From Citrus sinensis (taxonomy: Eukaryota; Streptophyta; Magnoliopsida; Sapindales; Rutaceae): a stretch of DNA of 64,000 nucleotides. Shown piece by piece: positions 25,051 through 37,268 of this stretch (positions are counted from its first letter, which is position 1; every line of letters begins with the position of its first letter). The notes beneath the pieces were generated by a model, which did not search any database, was not told the DNA's origin, and worked only from the letters and a program-made list of their open reading frames with translations. A program made the position numbers and the translations under genes. The stretch spans positions 10,166,501 to 10,230,500 of the forward strand of contig NC_068557.1 in the NCBI RefSeq assembly GCF_022201045.2, written 5' to 3'.

Positions 25051-27432
25051 CAAGAGAAACAAAACCCACAACATCAACAAATTTTTATCAATCATAAACA
25101 GTTAATAAATATAAAAATTATTTTTTACTAAACATAAAAGCTAATAAAAATCAAGAAAAAATTTCTTATGTATAGAGAGCTCGAAAGAGAGATCATGATG
25201 TACTAAAAAGGATTAAAAAAAAACGAATTAAAAAAAAAAGTGAAATTGAGTATGTAGTTTGCAAAATATAAGAGAAAAGAGATATTACATAATTGTAAGG
25301 TTAAAAAGAGAAAGAGATTATTAGAGGGTAATCCTGATATTTTTAAATTTTAAATTTTTAATAGTTAATTAAGACAGTTTGATATTTTTAAAGGCTTATT
25401 TTCATTTTTATTTGGAGGATACAGATGTAATACATGTTAAGTAGATGAATTCAAAAAAAAAAAAAAAACAAATTATAAAAAAGATAATTCAGATTTTACT
25501 AAACACGTTCTCAGTGAATCAGAAACCAAATTACAAAATAACTTTTAAAAACAAACTTAATTCAACCACAATTCACTCTCTTAATTCCAGATCTAAATTT
25601 ACAGCCATTTCCCCTTGTGGGATACTATTCTTCTTCAACAGCCTCTCTCTCTCCATCTTAGTTCTTTAAGCAAAATCGACTGTTGCTGCTGTGTCTCAGC
25701 TCCGTCTCAACTGCTAGTGGTGGTGGTGGTGGTGGTGGTGCTGCTGCTGTATCTCTACTCTGTTTCAGCTGGTGGCAAATTGATTGCTGAGGATCGATGT
25801 TGCTGCTTCTGCTGGTGGTGGAGCGACTACTCCTGCTGCTCAAGTGCAACAGGAGTCCATGACAAGTGCAGCCAAGATTGATGAAGTTAAAGCCAAATAA
25901 TTCAATGAGGAGATGAAGAGCAAGTATGGGCAGTGATCAAAACTGATTTTTTTTAATTACTTTTATATGTACTTTTGTTCTGTTTGGTCACTGCAGTGAT
26001 GCCCAGTTAGCTATGAAACAATGAATGAATGAATGAAATATTTCATGTTCTATATTAATTAAACTTGGAATATTTCGTGTCTTATATTAATTAAACTTAT
26101 TTTTTTGGATTCTAAAAAATCTATTAGTTAAATCATTGGTTTTTAGTTGTAAGTATGGCTTAAATGTTTAGTAAAAAATATTTTTAAAAATAGTACCACC
26201 GAACACATATTTATTATTTTTATTCTTGTTAATTATGAATGCCGAACATATATTATTACTTTTAATAATACAGGATACAAAACATGATACTAAACCCATA
26301 CTTAAATTCAAAATGGAGCAACTGTAAAATGACATTTTTATTCTTAATTTTGTTTTTAGAAAATACTAATTCAGAAACAATATTAAACAGGTCCTTAGTT
26401 TTTTAAAATGGGTGTGGGGAGGAATTTAGTGTGTTCAAATAACCCTATACATTTGAGAATTAATTTTATACTTAAAATAATTTCATATATATCCTTACAT
26501 ATATTATAAAATTATAAAATTATCTTTATTCAATTAAGAAATAAAAGAGATTGTTATTTCTCTTAGATGACGTTTGATCAGCAGGAGAGGAGGGTGGAAA
26601 GGAGATGAATTCTGATTCTTTTATGAATTCTTTTGTTCGTTGGTCCAAGTTGATTGGAAATCAATTTCTAAAGTAATTTCAATCTACAAAACTGAGGCAT
26701 ATTAAGTCTGCACCAATGGGTAAGGAGTTTAAATTCCTAACCAATTTTAAAACAACAGTTTTAATATTATCGTTTAAATAAGTTAAAATATCATATTAAC
26801 TAGTTTAATAGAAATAACAAATATCTATTATTTAATTAATTTGAAAATATTAATATTGAACAACAGCAATAGTCATCGGCGAACCACTGCCAATTTTATT
26901 TCTCAGTCACTAGATCGTTAGATTTTGAACATTTTGATGTAATTTTAGGGACGAAAAGCTCTATTCCGACAATGATCCAACTGCGACGGTGCGGCGGCTC
27001 TTTGACAGTTTTTCCAGCGATGTTAAATTGATTATCTTGATTAAATAATAATTTATTCAGAAAATAATTTATATTATTTAATTAGTTATGCAGTGTTACT
27101 TAATTGATTTTAAATTATATTAATTAATCGTAAGTACACTGTTCAACTTATTTTATCTATTAGTTGTTTAATTTTTAAATTAAATTATTCATAGTTTAAT
27201 TTTTTTAATTATATTTATAACAAACGTTGAAAGTTTAGTATGTAAGATAAAGGATAAACTAGTCTAAGATTTTTTTTTTTGTAATATTCTTTACTTTTAA
27301 AATTTTATGTTAAACTAAACAATCAAATTTAATTTCACCATCTCCTTATTTATTTTCTTATTCTCTTCTCCTCTCTTGTTTCTTCAAACCGGACACCACT
27401 TTAATAGTTAATTATTTTTACAGAATGAATGA
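25051..27432. other. Gene-poor stretch
   Basis: No gene recognised. A trinucleotide tract lies at 25,708-25,750, and low-complexity Ser/Cys-like reading frames arise from it. The remainder is AT-rich. Confidence 0.35.
25708..25750. repeat. GGT/GCT microsatellite
   Basis: About nine GGT units followed by GCT units. The poly-Cys/Val or poly-Pro frames across it are repeat translation. Confidence 0.85.
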
Positions 27433-27651
27433 TAATAATTAGAGTAATGATATATGTATAAATTTTTATATAAATTTATTTTGTACAAACTGATATGACG
27501 TTAATTTATTAGTTAAATTAAATATATCCTGGTCCATATGATTTATTTTTATTATTTTATATTTTCATTCAATCAATAGATTAATGTCATGTCAGTTTGT
27601 ACAAGATAAGTTATATAAGAATTTATAATTATATCATCACTCTAATAATTA
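27433..27651. mobile_element. Mutator-type MITE with 9-bp TSD
   Basis: A 201-bp element at 27442-27642 with about 75-bp imperfect TIRs: GAGTAATGATAT at the left, and a right end that reads GAGTGATGATAT on the other strand. The arms share TTGTACAAACTGA(T/C)ATGAC. The 9-mer TAATAATTA flanks both sides. Nine bases is the Mutator TSD length, but the 9-mer is AT-only and palindromic, so chance identity is possible. Confidence 0.65.
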
Positions 27652-28109
27652 TTTTAAAAGACACAACATTATTAAACTGGCACTTTAAACTGTATTATAC
27701 GAAAGTGTAGAAATTTAAATTCTTACCGTGAGTGTAATAAAAAATAAGAAGATTACCAAACCCCCCAACGCTAACAAAATTTACTTTCTTTATAAAAAAA
27801 AAAAATCGTGAAAATAGGATTAGGCGTAGTCTACTCTGCCGCGTAATCCTCCGTTAATTTTTCACTTTCCGTTGTCAGAGCCGCGGAAGTTTTGTTAGGT
27901 ACTGAACAGAGTTAGGTCAGAGCGGGTCTTGGTAGTAATTAGAAAAACAAAAACGAAAATCTCAAAAAAATAATATTTAGCTTGCAACAAAAAAAAAAAG
28001 AATCTTCTTGTCTCTCCGATTTCTCTTCTCCGACAAAAAGAGTCCAAACCCGTGCGCATCTGAATCGGGTCGCGTCGTGTCGTAAATCCAACCAAAACAA
28101 AAAAAAAAA

Positions 28110-30930
28110 ATGGGCGTAACGGCAAAAATAGCACCGTCAATGTTGTCGTCGGACTTCGCCAACTTAGCATCCGAGGCCGAGCGCATACTCAACTGTGGGG
28201 CCGATTGGCTTCACATGGACATCATGGTATGCTGCCTTAACTTTACGCTGTAAGAATTAATCGCCATTATGACGTAATAATTTGGTTAGCTTATTGTATT
28301 TTTAGTTTTATTTACGCCCTGTTTGGCAAATCCTTTTTATATATAAATTCAAATTCCAGATTGATGACAGATACGAGTAATGAAACGAACAACAACAAGA
28401 TCATTATTTTTATTTTTCTTTATCTAATGTACTGTTTGACTTGCGTTGACTGCATCATACATTGCTATTGTGAAATGTTCTTCTAATTAACGTGTTTTTC
28501 TTATTGTTTGTGTGCAGGATGGGTAGGTTTGATGCGCATTCTCTCCATTGAATTAATATCGTAACCATTCGATTCGTAATTGTTGTTCCTTTTACACTTC
28601 GACAGATTCTATTCTGTAATTCTGTTTAAGAGTTCCGTTCATGGACTGTTTATTTACCCTTCTCTAAAAATTTTAGAAAATTAAGGTCTACTATCATCAA
28701 ATAATAAAAATGCTACAATATTTTGGATTTTGATAGTTTTATTTGGTGTAAAACAAGGAAATGAAGTTTCTGCGATGTTATTAAACAGGACGAGGACAGT
28801 TTTACATTGAAGCCTTGAAAGTGATTCTTGTAATTTGTATGTGGGATGCTGCTGATGCTATAAGCAAGTGGGAATTGAAAATAATGTTATGTAAAATTTA
28901 ACTAAACTGAATGACATTGTGTACCTACTAGTTCTGTTGTCATTCTTAGGCCATCGTTATTTGCTAGTAAATTCTAGGAGTTGGGTTTACTAAATAATCG
29001 ATACTTTGTTTGAATGTTTATTTATAAACAAAAGAAAGAATCGTGGTTGTCAATGAGGATATTGATACTTGAAAGGTAGAGCAACTAAGACCGGCTTCTC
29101 TGTTCGGTGAGTCACACTAAATCATATTGTGATTCTGAGAGTAAGAAACTGTTAAATTCTATGTGTTTTGCTTTTTAATCTGGATGGTTTATGTCCTTCA
29201 ATATTCACATGACCTTCGCTTTGCTGCTTGTGATAGTTGGATCAGTGCTGATCAAGTATTGCACATTGTTTTTTTTTTTTGGGTTATTCTTATTTTTTAT
29301 TTTTTAAACGCTTGCCTTCTTTGTTTTGTAGGCACTTTGTTCCAAATCTAACTATTGGTGCTCCAGTGATTGAAAGTTTGAGAAAGCATACAAAGTAACA
29401 TCTTTTGCCTATCATTTCAAAATTTTTAGTTCTTGTGGGAGTGGCATGTTTAGAATGGTTATTAGATAAACAATCATCGTTAATCTGTCACAGGGCATAT
29501 CTTGATTGTCACCTAATGGTAACAAATCCTCTTGATTATGTTGAACCTCTGGGTAAAGCAGGTGCTTCAGGTTTTACCTTTCATGTGGAGATATCCAAAG
29601 GTGGGCTATGATGTTGTCTTCTTTTCCCTTTTCATTTCTATTCTTTTTCTCTTCGATATTATTCTCAATCTCTTGTCATCTCCTTCTTATCATCTTATGA
29701 AGAGGTATCCTGGTTCATTTTGCAGATAACTGGCAAGAACTTGTCCAAAGAATTAAGTCTAAGGGCATGAGGCCTGGTGTGGCATTGAAGCCTGGTACAT
29801 CCGTTGAAGAAGTTTATCCCCTGGTATAAATTCTTTCCTCCTTCGATTTTGAGTTTTTGAAAAAGAATACTCAAAGAGAATAATCTGAATTAGCAATATG
29901 AAACTCAATTAAGTTTAATTTGTTGTGGCTTATCATTCAGTAAACTGATAGGATTGTTTTTTAAAAGAATCCAGACATTAAAAGTTTTGACCTTGTTATA
30001 ATTTCAAAAAATTTATAGGTTGAAGGTGCAAATCCTGTGGAAATGGTTCTTGTAATGACTGTAGAACCTGGATTTGGTGGTCAAAAGTTCATGCCAGAAA
30101 TGATGGATAAGGTGCCATTACTTTCATCTTCCCTTCTTTCTCTTTGTTATTATGCTCGTTATTACTGATATGATGATTATTTTGTCTTCTTACTTGTGGT
30201 AACCTTTCCTAATCTCTTTATTCTGGTGGATGATTCAGGTGCGTACATTGAGAAATAGGTATCCATCTCTTGATATAGAGGTAAGTCCATCTCTTATTTC
30301 ATTCTGTAACTTTTCTTGTAAGAAGCTCCAGTGTAGATCAATTCATTGAATTTGATGTAAATGTTAATACTTCTGTTGATTTAATCATGTTTATTTTCAT
30401 ATTAATCTTGATCATTTCTTAACCATTGCTAGAAGTAATCCCGTAAGTAAGAGAATTACAAGAAATTAATGTTGATCCTACACCTTTCAAAACTACTTGT
30501 CTGTGCCAAAATCCCCATTTTCTGTGGTTTTGATATTCACTTTGCATCTAGGGGCTCTTTGGGATGGAATAGCTGGTATAGGATTGGGAGAAGTCTGTAC
30601 TAAGGTTAAGAAATGAAAAAGTAAACGAAGAAGTGGTCTTTTTCTCTCCCACTCACCCCAAAACCTGCATATACAAGTTTAAGTTTGTGAGGTTTAGAAT
30701 GATCATATGTTTTTTTTGGAATACTCGAGAGTGGAACATGCACATGAATATATTTTTTCCTGTTTGGTTTTCAGGTCGATGGTGGTTTAGGACCTTCAAC
30801 CATTGCCGAGGCAGCCTCTGCAGGTGCGAACTGCATTGTTGCTGGAAGTTCAGTGTTCGGGGCTCCTGAGCCAGCCCATGTTATATCACTCATGAGAAAG
30901 AGTGTTGAAGATGCCCAGAAAAACAGTTGA
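28110..30930 (+). CDS. RPE: Ribulose-phosphate 3-epimerase, cytosolic form
   Basis: Interconverts D-ribulose 5-phosphate and D-xylulose 5-phosphate in the pentose phosphate pathway. Eight exons: 28110-28226, 28518-28522, 29332-29394, 29494-29600, 29726-29823, 30019-30111, 30239-30280 and 30775-30930. They total 681 nt and encode 226 residues. There is no transit peptide; the protein starts directly at the barrel ([16 protein letters not shown]), marking the cytosolic isoform. The TIM-barrel metal ligands are all present: His35 and Asp37 (LHMDIMDG), His68 (DCHLMV) and Asp177 (VDGG). The phosphate-binding loop VAGSSVFG is intact. Exon 2 is only 5 nt (GATGG); skipping it would break the frame and lose the invariant MDGHFVPN motif. 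All introns are GT-AG. Confidence 0.97.
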
Positions 30931-32298
30931 TGTTTTTGCGGGTAAGATAACACCATGGCTATACTCTGTTCAATGTATGTTTGCAATTCGTGTACCTCGT
31001 CACTTGTCAAAATTTTTCTTTTTCTTTTTCTTCTCTTTTTTCTAATAAGAAACAAGAAAATTTGTTACTAATAAGTAAACTGTATGTATAAGATACTTTC
31101 ATATGCATATATATTCTTTTGGAAGATAGTGCATGCATACTTACATTTGCAATTAAAAAGATTGTTAATAAATTTTGGACACAATATGCTTAAGAAATGC
31201 ATCCCTGATGTCACGGGCCACTCAAATTGGACATACTTATGCCATGACACTGAGCTGAGAACTTAGGTGCAATTAGCCAAATGCACAACTCTGTAGAATC
31301 TAGTCAAAAGTCAGAATGCCGGCAAATACCTCGCACCTGGGAAATTTTTTTGTGAAAAATATTATCTCTAGTTGTTTGCTTGGTGGATTAAATCCTTGTT
31401 TTAATAAAGTGCAGTGTAAAATGCTTAGTAAAACTTAATTAAAAGATATCATGATATATCCATCCATATATCTTTCGAATCACTCATCTTAGCAGCTAAT
31501 GCTATTTAACACATTACTTCATCATTAAGTAACATCTTTCCTTTATAGGCAAGTTGTAGGGGTTGCTTTGTTTCTGAGTTCTAATGGATCCAAGTCCAAG
31601 TGGCTTTTAAACTCACGAGATGGCTTCAGTTGTAGTAGCACACGAGTGCACACTATTATATAATTTGTAATCTTCGATCAAAGATAAAAAAAAAGTCCTT
31701 TCATGTCCCGGATGCTTGTTGAGTGGTCATCACGTGTTCTCACGTGCAGTTAATTCTCTAGTCTCAGCTCTCTCAATAGGGTCCTTTTTCTTCGTTCTAT
31801 TGGTGTTGGTACTTGGGATCATAAAAGCACTTATTCCCTTTGTTTTTAAGAAAAGTACTTTTTCTTCTTCTTTGTGCTTGCAGTCGTGGAATGTTCCTGT
31901 GTGTCACTCAAATCTCCCTATTCTGAAGACACTCGCGTGCTTAAACTTCATGCATTCAGCACTAATTACTTGGGGATTAGACACAAGCCACATTAGACAC
32001 AAGCCACATTAAACACTCTTCTTATAATTAAAGTTTATATTTTAATAAAATTTAATTTCTCCATATGCAAATTTTACTAACTCAAATACGTTTTTGTTGG
32101 ATGATCCTCAACTTTCTTCTCCAATTTTGTGAGAAGGGGTTGAAATCCTCCAACTGTACATATGACAAATAAATTTCTCCATAATTTGTTATGAATATAT
32201 TTTGTTTTCTCTTTTAAAGTTAATTTTCAAGCTTCTTAGCTCATTATTATTGCGCTAATGAAAATCAGTCCTAATAAATTTGTAATGTAATATATATA
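30931..32298. other. 3' flank of the epimerase gene and intergenic DNA
   Basis: The first few hundred bases should include the epimerase 3' UTR. No other gene recognised. Confidence 0.4.
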
Positions 32299-32914
32299 GG
32301 GTAAAAGCTCATTTAGTCTCTATATGATGAGATTAGTATCCATTTAGTTCATATATTTTTTAAAATACTTCAAAACATCCTTACTGATAAATTATTGACA
32401 CAATGCCATTACTTTTTGTTTCTTTTAACTTGCTTTTACAATATTACCCTCTTACAATAATGTTTCTTTTTTTAACTTTAATAAAAAGAAAAAATTAAAT
32501 TACCAATTTTACCCCAAAATAAAATAGAAATAAAAAATATAATTATAATTTTTGTGGAACACTTTGCAAAGGAGTTAATATATTAATTTTTTATTAATAT
32601 CCAAGAAAATTGATAGTTTAATTTTTTTTATAATATTAATTTTTGGACATACGTGAGCTTTCACAAAAATTAATATATATTATTTTTATTTTATTTTATT
32701 TTTTGGAATTATTTTAATTTTTTCTTTTATTATTGTCCCACAAAAAAGAAACATTATTTAAGAGGATAATATTATAAAAGCAAGCCAAAATGAATAAAAA
32801 GTAATGGCATGGATGTCAATAGTTTAACGGTAGGGATGTGTTAAGATATTTTTAAAAATACTGGGACTAAATAAGCACTAACCTCATAATATAGGGACTA
32901 AACGAACTTTTACT
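32299..32914. mobile_element. Fold-back (full-length inverted repeat) element
   Basis: The left half (32,299 to about 32,600) is matched by the reverse complement of the right half (about 32,605 to 32,914) almost throughout. Outer arms: GTAAAAGCTCATTTAGTC against AGTAAAAGTTCGTTTAGTCC. Mid arms: TGCCATTACTTTTTGTTTC against TGCCATTACTTTTTATTCA, and ACAATAATGTTTCTTTTT against AATAATGTTTCTTTTTTG. Inner arms: ACACTTTGCAAAGGAG aligns near the centre. A transcript would fold into a hairpin of about 280 bp. It is a non-coding MITE with no clear TSD. Confidence 0.75.
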
Positions 32915-34563
32915 CTCCCTCTCTTTCCATCTCTCTCTATATATAATCATTCTTTAATGTAGATATTTATTTACAATATTTTAAAACACCGAATTAGGTC
33001 TTTTCAGTTGCGAGCGCCATTGAATATTAACTTTATTAAACTATATGATTTAATAATGTGTCAGCTTGAACAAAATGAAGACACTTGTACATGAAAATCT
33101 CTCACTTTCTCTACACACACACATACATACATATATAAAGAAAAAATTTATGCCTTTGTTCTTTTGGGTTATCATTGGAAGAGAGAAAATGCTATTGAAT
33201 GATAGAGATACCTAGTGGCCTATGATATGGTGTGATGATTTACCATAGTGGGTACATTTTACTTTTGGAACGTTGGTGCTTGCTTGTCAACTTAGGAATT
33301 TCATGGCCAAATTGACCTATCAATCGCTAGTCTCACTTTACTGCCTCAGCTTTACCATGCATGGACGTCTCCTCGATATCGATCATCAATATTCATCAAC
33401 CTCTAATAACGTCTTTCAAAACCCACATCATTCCTATCCTCGCTGCTTTACAAAACTTGTCTCCATTTCATTTTCAATCCTCAGAAATGCATGCACGAGT
33501 ATTCTACACCATTATCATTCGTATATGCAATTTAGAGTTTAATTTTCATCCTTCGAGGTCCATGCATAGAAAGGCTACCTCTCTCACAATTTTTTTTTTA
33601 AATGCCCATGTTGCAAACAACCGCAATTCACGTGACCTGTTTTAAAATTCTTCTTTAAATGAAAGAACTTTGGTCATCAGTGACGTGATATACGTGAAGA
33701 AAAGCCAGAAGGATCATCAATTCAGTTAACAAACGAAAGCAAATCTTCTTATACATTTTGTCTGAGAGAGTCCGAATTACACTTGATATACAGACGGATA
33801 TCATAATTTTGTCGACAAATTCTTATCATGTCTATTACCTTTTTCTCCCTCTCTTCTATTATAATTGGTATTCGTCAAAGTTTTAATGGATTAGGTTTAA
33901 GATTTTTCTTTAACTTGTTCGATGCATCAATTGACATGCACTTGTGCCACGAATTACAAGAATGTATGCACATGCATATAAATCAGCATTTGTATTTTGA
34001 TGCATGTACAATTTAAATTAATTTGTTCATATATGTATCCATGAACTATGTGACAAATCGTAAAATACTTCACATTTTCCTTTTATCTAGATAAGGCAGA
34101 AACCAGAGCATTGTCTTATCTTATTAAGACATGTATGGTGTATGGATGGATTTATCTGCATAATTTGGCTTATAAAAAAGCAGTTTTAAAACCCAAGAAA
34201 GATAATTATGAAAGTAGTTAAACTCAGGATACTGATGGTGGTTATTATGGATTCACCGGCCATTGATTTTCTTTTTTCTTTTTTAGATTTTTGAAACAAA
34301 CAGCCACACCCCCGGCTTTTAGCGAATGGTATGAAGCCCAATGTTAGTTATAAGTGCTTAACCCCAAACAGCTGGAGTCAGTGAAAAAGAGAAGAAGAAA
34401 AAAACAATTCCTTTGCATCCCCAAGAATTCTGTCCCTCTACAGCTTTGCTAAATACTCTTATTTAACCCCTTTTTTTTGTGTATGGATCCAAAATATTCA
34501 CTCTTAACTTATAAAATCTCTTTTGTTTTTAATAACCCACCTGCTTCGTTGAATTGAGTGACA
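32915..34563. other. Intergenic, upstream of the LysM receptor gene
   Basis: AT-rich; reading frames here show no family resemblance. CTTATAAAATC at about 34,508 is a weak TATA candidate lying close to the ATG. Confidence 0.35.
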
Positions 34564-36651
34564 ATGGCAACAACTCTCATCACTCATCAGCTCTACTGTC
34601 GAGCTGCTTCTGCTGCTTTGTTCTTATTCATTTGTTCACTTGTGTCTTATTCATTTGGACAGAACAACAACTTGCCTAACTGCGATACAAATTCATCTGC
34701 AGATGTTTCAGGTTATCGATGCAGTGGCTCACAGTATCAGTGTGGCACATTTGCAATTCTCCGGACAAATTCTTACTACTCATCTCTTTTCAATCTCAGC
34801 TTTTACTTGGGATTAAACCGCTTTGTGATTGCTCGAGCCAATGGATTCTCTGCTGACACAGAGTTCCTTCCCAAAGATCAGCCTCTGTTGATCCCTATTG
34901 ATTGTAAATGCAATAACAATGGTGGCTTCTTTCAAGCTGATTTAACCAAAACTACAATCAAAGGCGAGAGCTTTTATAGCATAGCTCAATCACTTGAGGG
35001 CTTGACAACTTGTGGAGCTATTAAAGAAAGGAACCCAAGTGTGTCTCCTTGGGATCTTGATGATAAGGCTCGGTTACAAGTTCCCTTAAGATGTGCCTGT
35101 CCATCTTCATCCGAGAATCTGCCGGAGACAAGAATCCTTGTTTCTTATCCGGTAGGCGAGGGTGATACTGTATCTGGCTTGGCTGCTAAGTTTAACACAA
35201 CCCCAGAAGCTATAATTGCTGCTAATAACAAATCTTTGGAGGGTTTTAAGCCTGAGGATTTACTAGCTTTTACTTCTATTTTGATTCCTCTTAATGGTGA
35301 GCCCGTTCTTGCTCCTCTTGCAAAACTCCATGACCCCAATTTGCATGTTCCTGAAACAAATTACAGCATCCCGGATATTACTCCACCCAAGAAAAAGTCC
35401 AAGATGTTGAAAGTGGGAGCTTATATTGCTCTCAGTGGAGCTGTTGTTGGAGGCTGCATTGCTATTGCTGCAGTTGTTATTGTGATCCTATTGAAGAAGA
35501 AGAAGCAGCAGAGTCCAATGATTAGCCATAAGGATTGTAGAGATGTGGAGCTGCAACAGCTTAGTGCAAGCGTAAGAACAACAAGTGACAAGAAGGTGTC
35601 ATTTGAAGGATCTCAGAGCACCATTGAAGGCCAAATCATTGACACTGCAGAGCAGCATAAGCTGCTATTAGAATCCTATTCTATTGAGGATCTGAGAAGG
35701 GCAACTGAAAACTTCAATTCTAGTAATCTTATTGAGGGAGCTGTCTACCATGGCCGGCTCAATGGGAAAAACTTGGCAATAAAGCGCACAGAGCATGAAG
35801 TTATCACGAAACTTGAGATGCAGCTTGTGCAACAAGCAACTCATCATCACCCCAACATAGTCAGGCTTCTGGGGACTTGTTTAACAGATGGCCATCACTC
35901 ATTTCTAGTCTTTGAGTATGCAAAAAACGGATCATTAAAGGATTGGCTTCATGGCGGGTTAGCAATGAAGAACCAATTCATTGCCTCTTGCTATTGTTTC
36001 TTGACATGGAGCCAGAGGTTAAGAATCTGTCTTGATGTAGCCATGGCGCTGCAATACATGCACCATTTCATGAACCCCAGTTATGTTCACAGGAACATAA
36101 AGAGCAGGAACATTTTCTTAGATGAAGAATTTAATGCCAGAGTTGGCAATTTTGGAATGGCAAGTTGTGTTAATGATGACAACGAGAGCCCACAATTTTA
36201 TTCAACAAATCCTGCTTCTTGGAGCATGGGATACTTGGCTCCTGAGTACATTCATGAGCGGGTGATTGCTCCAAGCATTGACATTTTTGCATATGGGATT
36301 GTCTTGCTTGAGGTGTTATCAGGGCAAACGCCAATAAACAGGCCAAGGAAGAAAGATGAAGGCAGTGTCTGGCTTTCAGAGAAAATCAAGTCCATATTGC
36401 AAGCAGAGACGTCAGATGAGCTTAGAGAATGGATGGATAGTGCATTGGGTGAGAATTACTCATTTGATGCTGCTGTCACAGTGGCCAATCTTGCAAGAGC
36501 TTGTGTTGAGGAAGATCCCGAAATGAGACCAAGTGCTGGAGAAATTGTTGAGAAGTTGTCAAGACTAGTGGAAGAATTGCCACAAGGGGAACATATTTCA
36601 ATTTGTGAGAGCTCTTCAAAACCTCTAGTAAAAGCATCTGCTACAAAGTAA
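34564..36651 (+). CDS. LysM receptor-like kinase, LYK4/LYK5 type (predicted pseudokinase)
   Basis: A single-exon gene of 695 residues from the first ATG; the open frame begins two codons earlier at a GTG. Order: signal peptide (1 to about 32), an ectodomain with three LysM motifs and the paired CxC spacers (CKC at 114-116, CAC at 177-179; the third LysM starts YPVGEGDTVSG near 195), a transmembrane helix (about 284-310), a juxtamembrane segment and a kinase-like domain (about 388-665). The family senses chitin oligomers at the plasma membrane with a CERK1-type partner. The kinase fold lacks key residues. The Gly-rich loop is replaced by IEGAVYHG, the HRD Asp is Asn511 (VHRNIKSRN) and DFG is NFG (529-531). 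Lys407 is kept. This is expected for LYK4/5, which signal through an active co-receptor. Confidence 0.94.
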   Translation: MATTLITHQLYCRAASAALFLFICSLVSYSFGQNNNLPNCDTNSSADVSGYRCSGSQYQCGTFAILRTNSYYSSLFNLSFYLGLNRFVIARANGFSADTEFLPKDQPLLIPIDCKCNNNGGFFQADLTKTTIKGESFYSIAQSLEGLTTCGAIKERNPSVSPWDLDDKARLQVPLRCACPSSSENLPETRILVSYPVGEGDTVSGLAAKFNTTPEAIIAANNKSLEGFKPEDLLAFTSILIPLNGEPVLAPLAKLHDPNLHVPETNYSIPDITPPKKKSKMLKVGAYIALSGAVVGGCIAIAAVVIVILLKKKKQQSPMISHKDCRDVELQQLSASVRTTSDKKVSFEGSQSTIEGQIIDTAEQHKLLLESYSIEDLRRATENFNSSNLIEGAVYHGRLNGKNLAIKRTEHEVITKLEMQLVQQATHHHPNIVRLLGTCLTDGHHSFLVFEYAKNGSLKDWLHGGLAMKNQFIASCYCFLTWSQRLRICLDVAMALQYMHHFMNPSYVHRNIKSRNIFLDEEFNARVGNFGMASCVNDDNESPQFYSTNPASWSMGYLAPEYIHERVIAPSIDIFAYGIVLLEVLSGQTPINRPRKKDEGSVWLSEKIKSILQAETSDELREWMDSALGENYSFDAAVTVANLARACVEEDPEMRPSAGEIVEKLSRLVEELPQGEHISICESSSKPLVKASATK

Positions 36652-37126
36652 TCAATCAACAGCAAATCAGTGAAGCAGTAAATGTAGTTCTAGTTCTTCT
36701 TTTAAATAATTGTGTTTTTGAGAAGTGGCTTTTTTGATAAGGGTGGTGGGATCCAGTATATATGTAATTAGCAAAGTATTATTGGATATGATGAGGTGCA
36801 GGATTCTACTTTTGTATTCTACTCTCTATGTTTTCTGAAATAATATGTTACATGTAATGATACCAGGTTCTAGAGTTTCTTTATCACATTTCTGACCCCG
36901 GTAATCTGACTGCACCAGTAAATTAAAAAGAATTATAAAATAACAATTTATTGATCAGAAACTATGTTCTTGCCTCATTATTGAGGTTGAAGATTTAAGA
37001 CTTTCCGCGTGTCGTGAGTGTAAGTTTTTCCTGTTTAAGAATTGATTTCAAACTGAGTTTTTGATACATTGAAGCAGGTTTAATTAAAAAAAATTCGATA
37101 TAATACAATTTACACATCAATTTATA
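36652..37126. other. 3' flank of the LysM receptor gene
   Basis: Contains the probable 3' UTR; nothing else recognised. Confidence 0.4.
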
Positions 37127-37268
37127 GGGCAAAACTATGTTGCAACAGTAGTACCGTACCACTATTACAACCAGCCATTTGATCTATAGTTGTACAATTG
37201 TATTAGTTAGATCAAATTGCTGAAAGCAACCGTGGTACCGTACCACTGTTGCAACATAGCTGGACCCC
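37127..37268. mobile_element. Short palindromic MITE
   Basis: The element is 142 bp. The left arm (CTATGTTGCAACAGTAGTAC) pairs with the right arm, whose reverse complement reads CTATGTTGCAACAGTGGTAC. The pairing extends inward through CATTTGATCTA against AATTTGATCTA. The ends read GGGCAAAAC and, on the other strand, GGGGTCCAG. No TSD fixed. Confidence 0.65.

Noticed and set aside
25445-25881. Frames rich in Cys, Val, Pro or Ser around 25.7 kb
   Set aside because: They arise from translation of a GGT/GCT microsatellite and show no independent coding signal.
26575-27405. Possible TIR pair (GTTTGATCAGCAGGAGAGGAG against GTTTGAAG...GAGAGGAG)
   Set aside because: The match is short, purine-rich and without a TSD; it could be chance.
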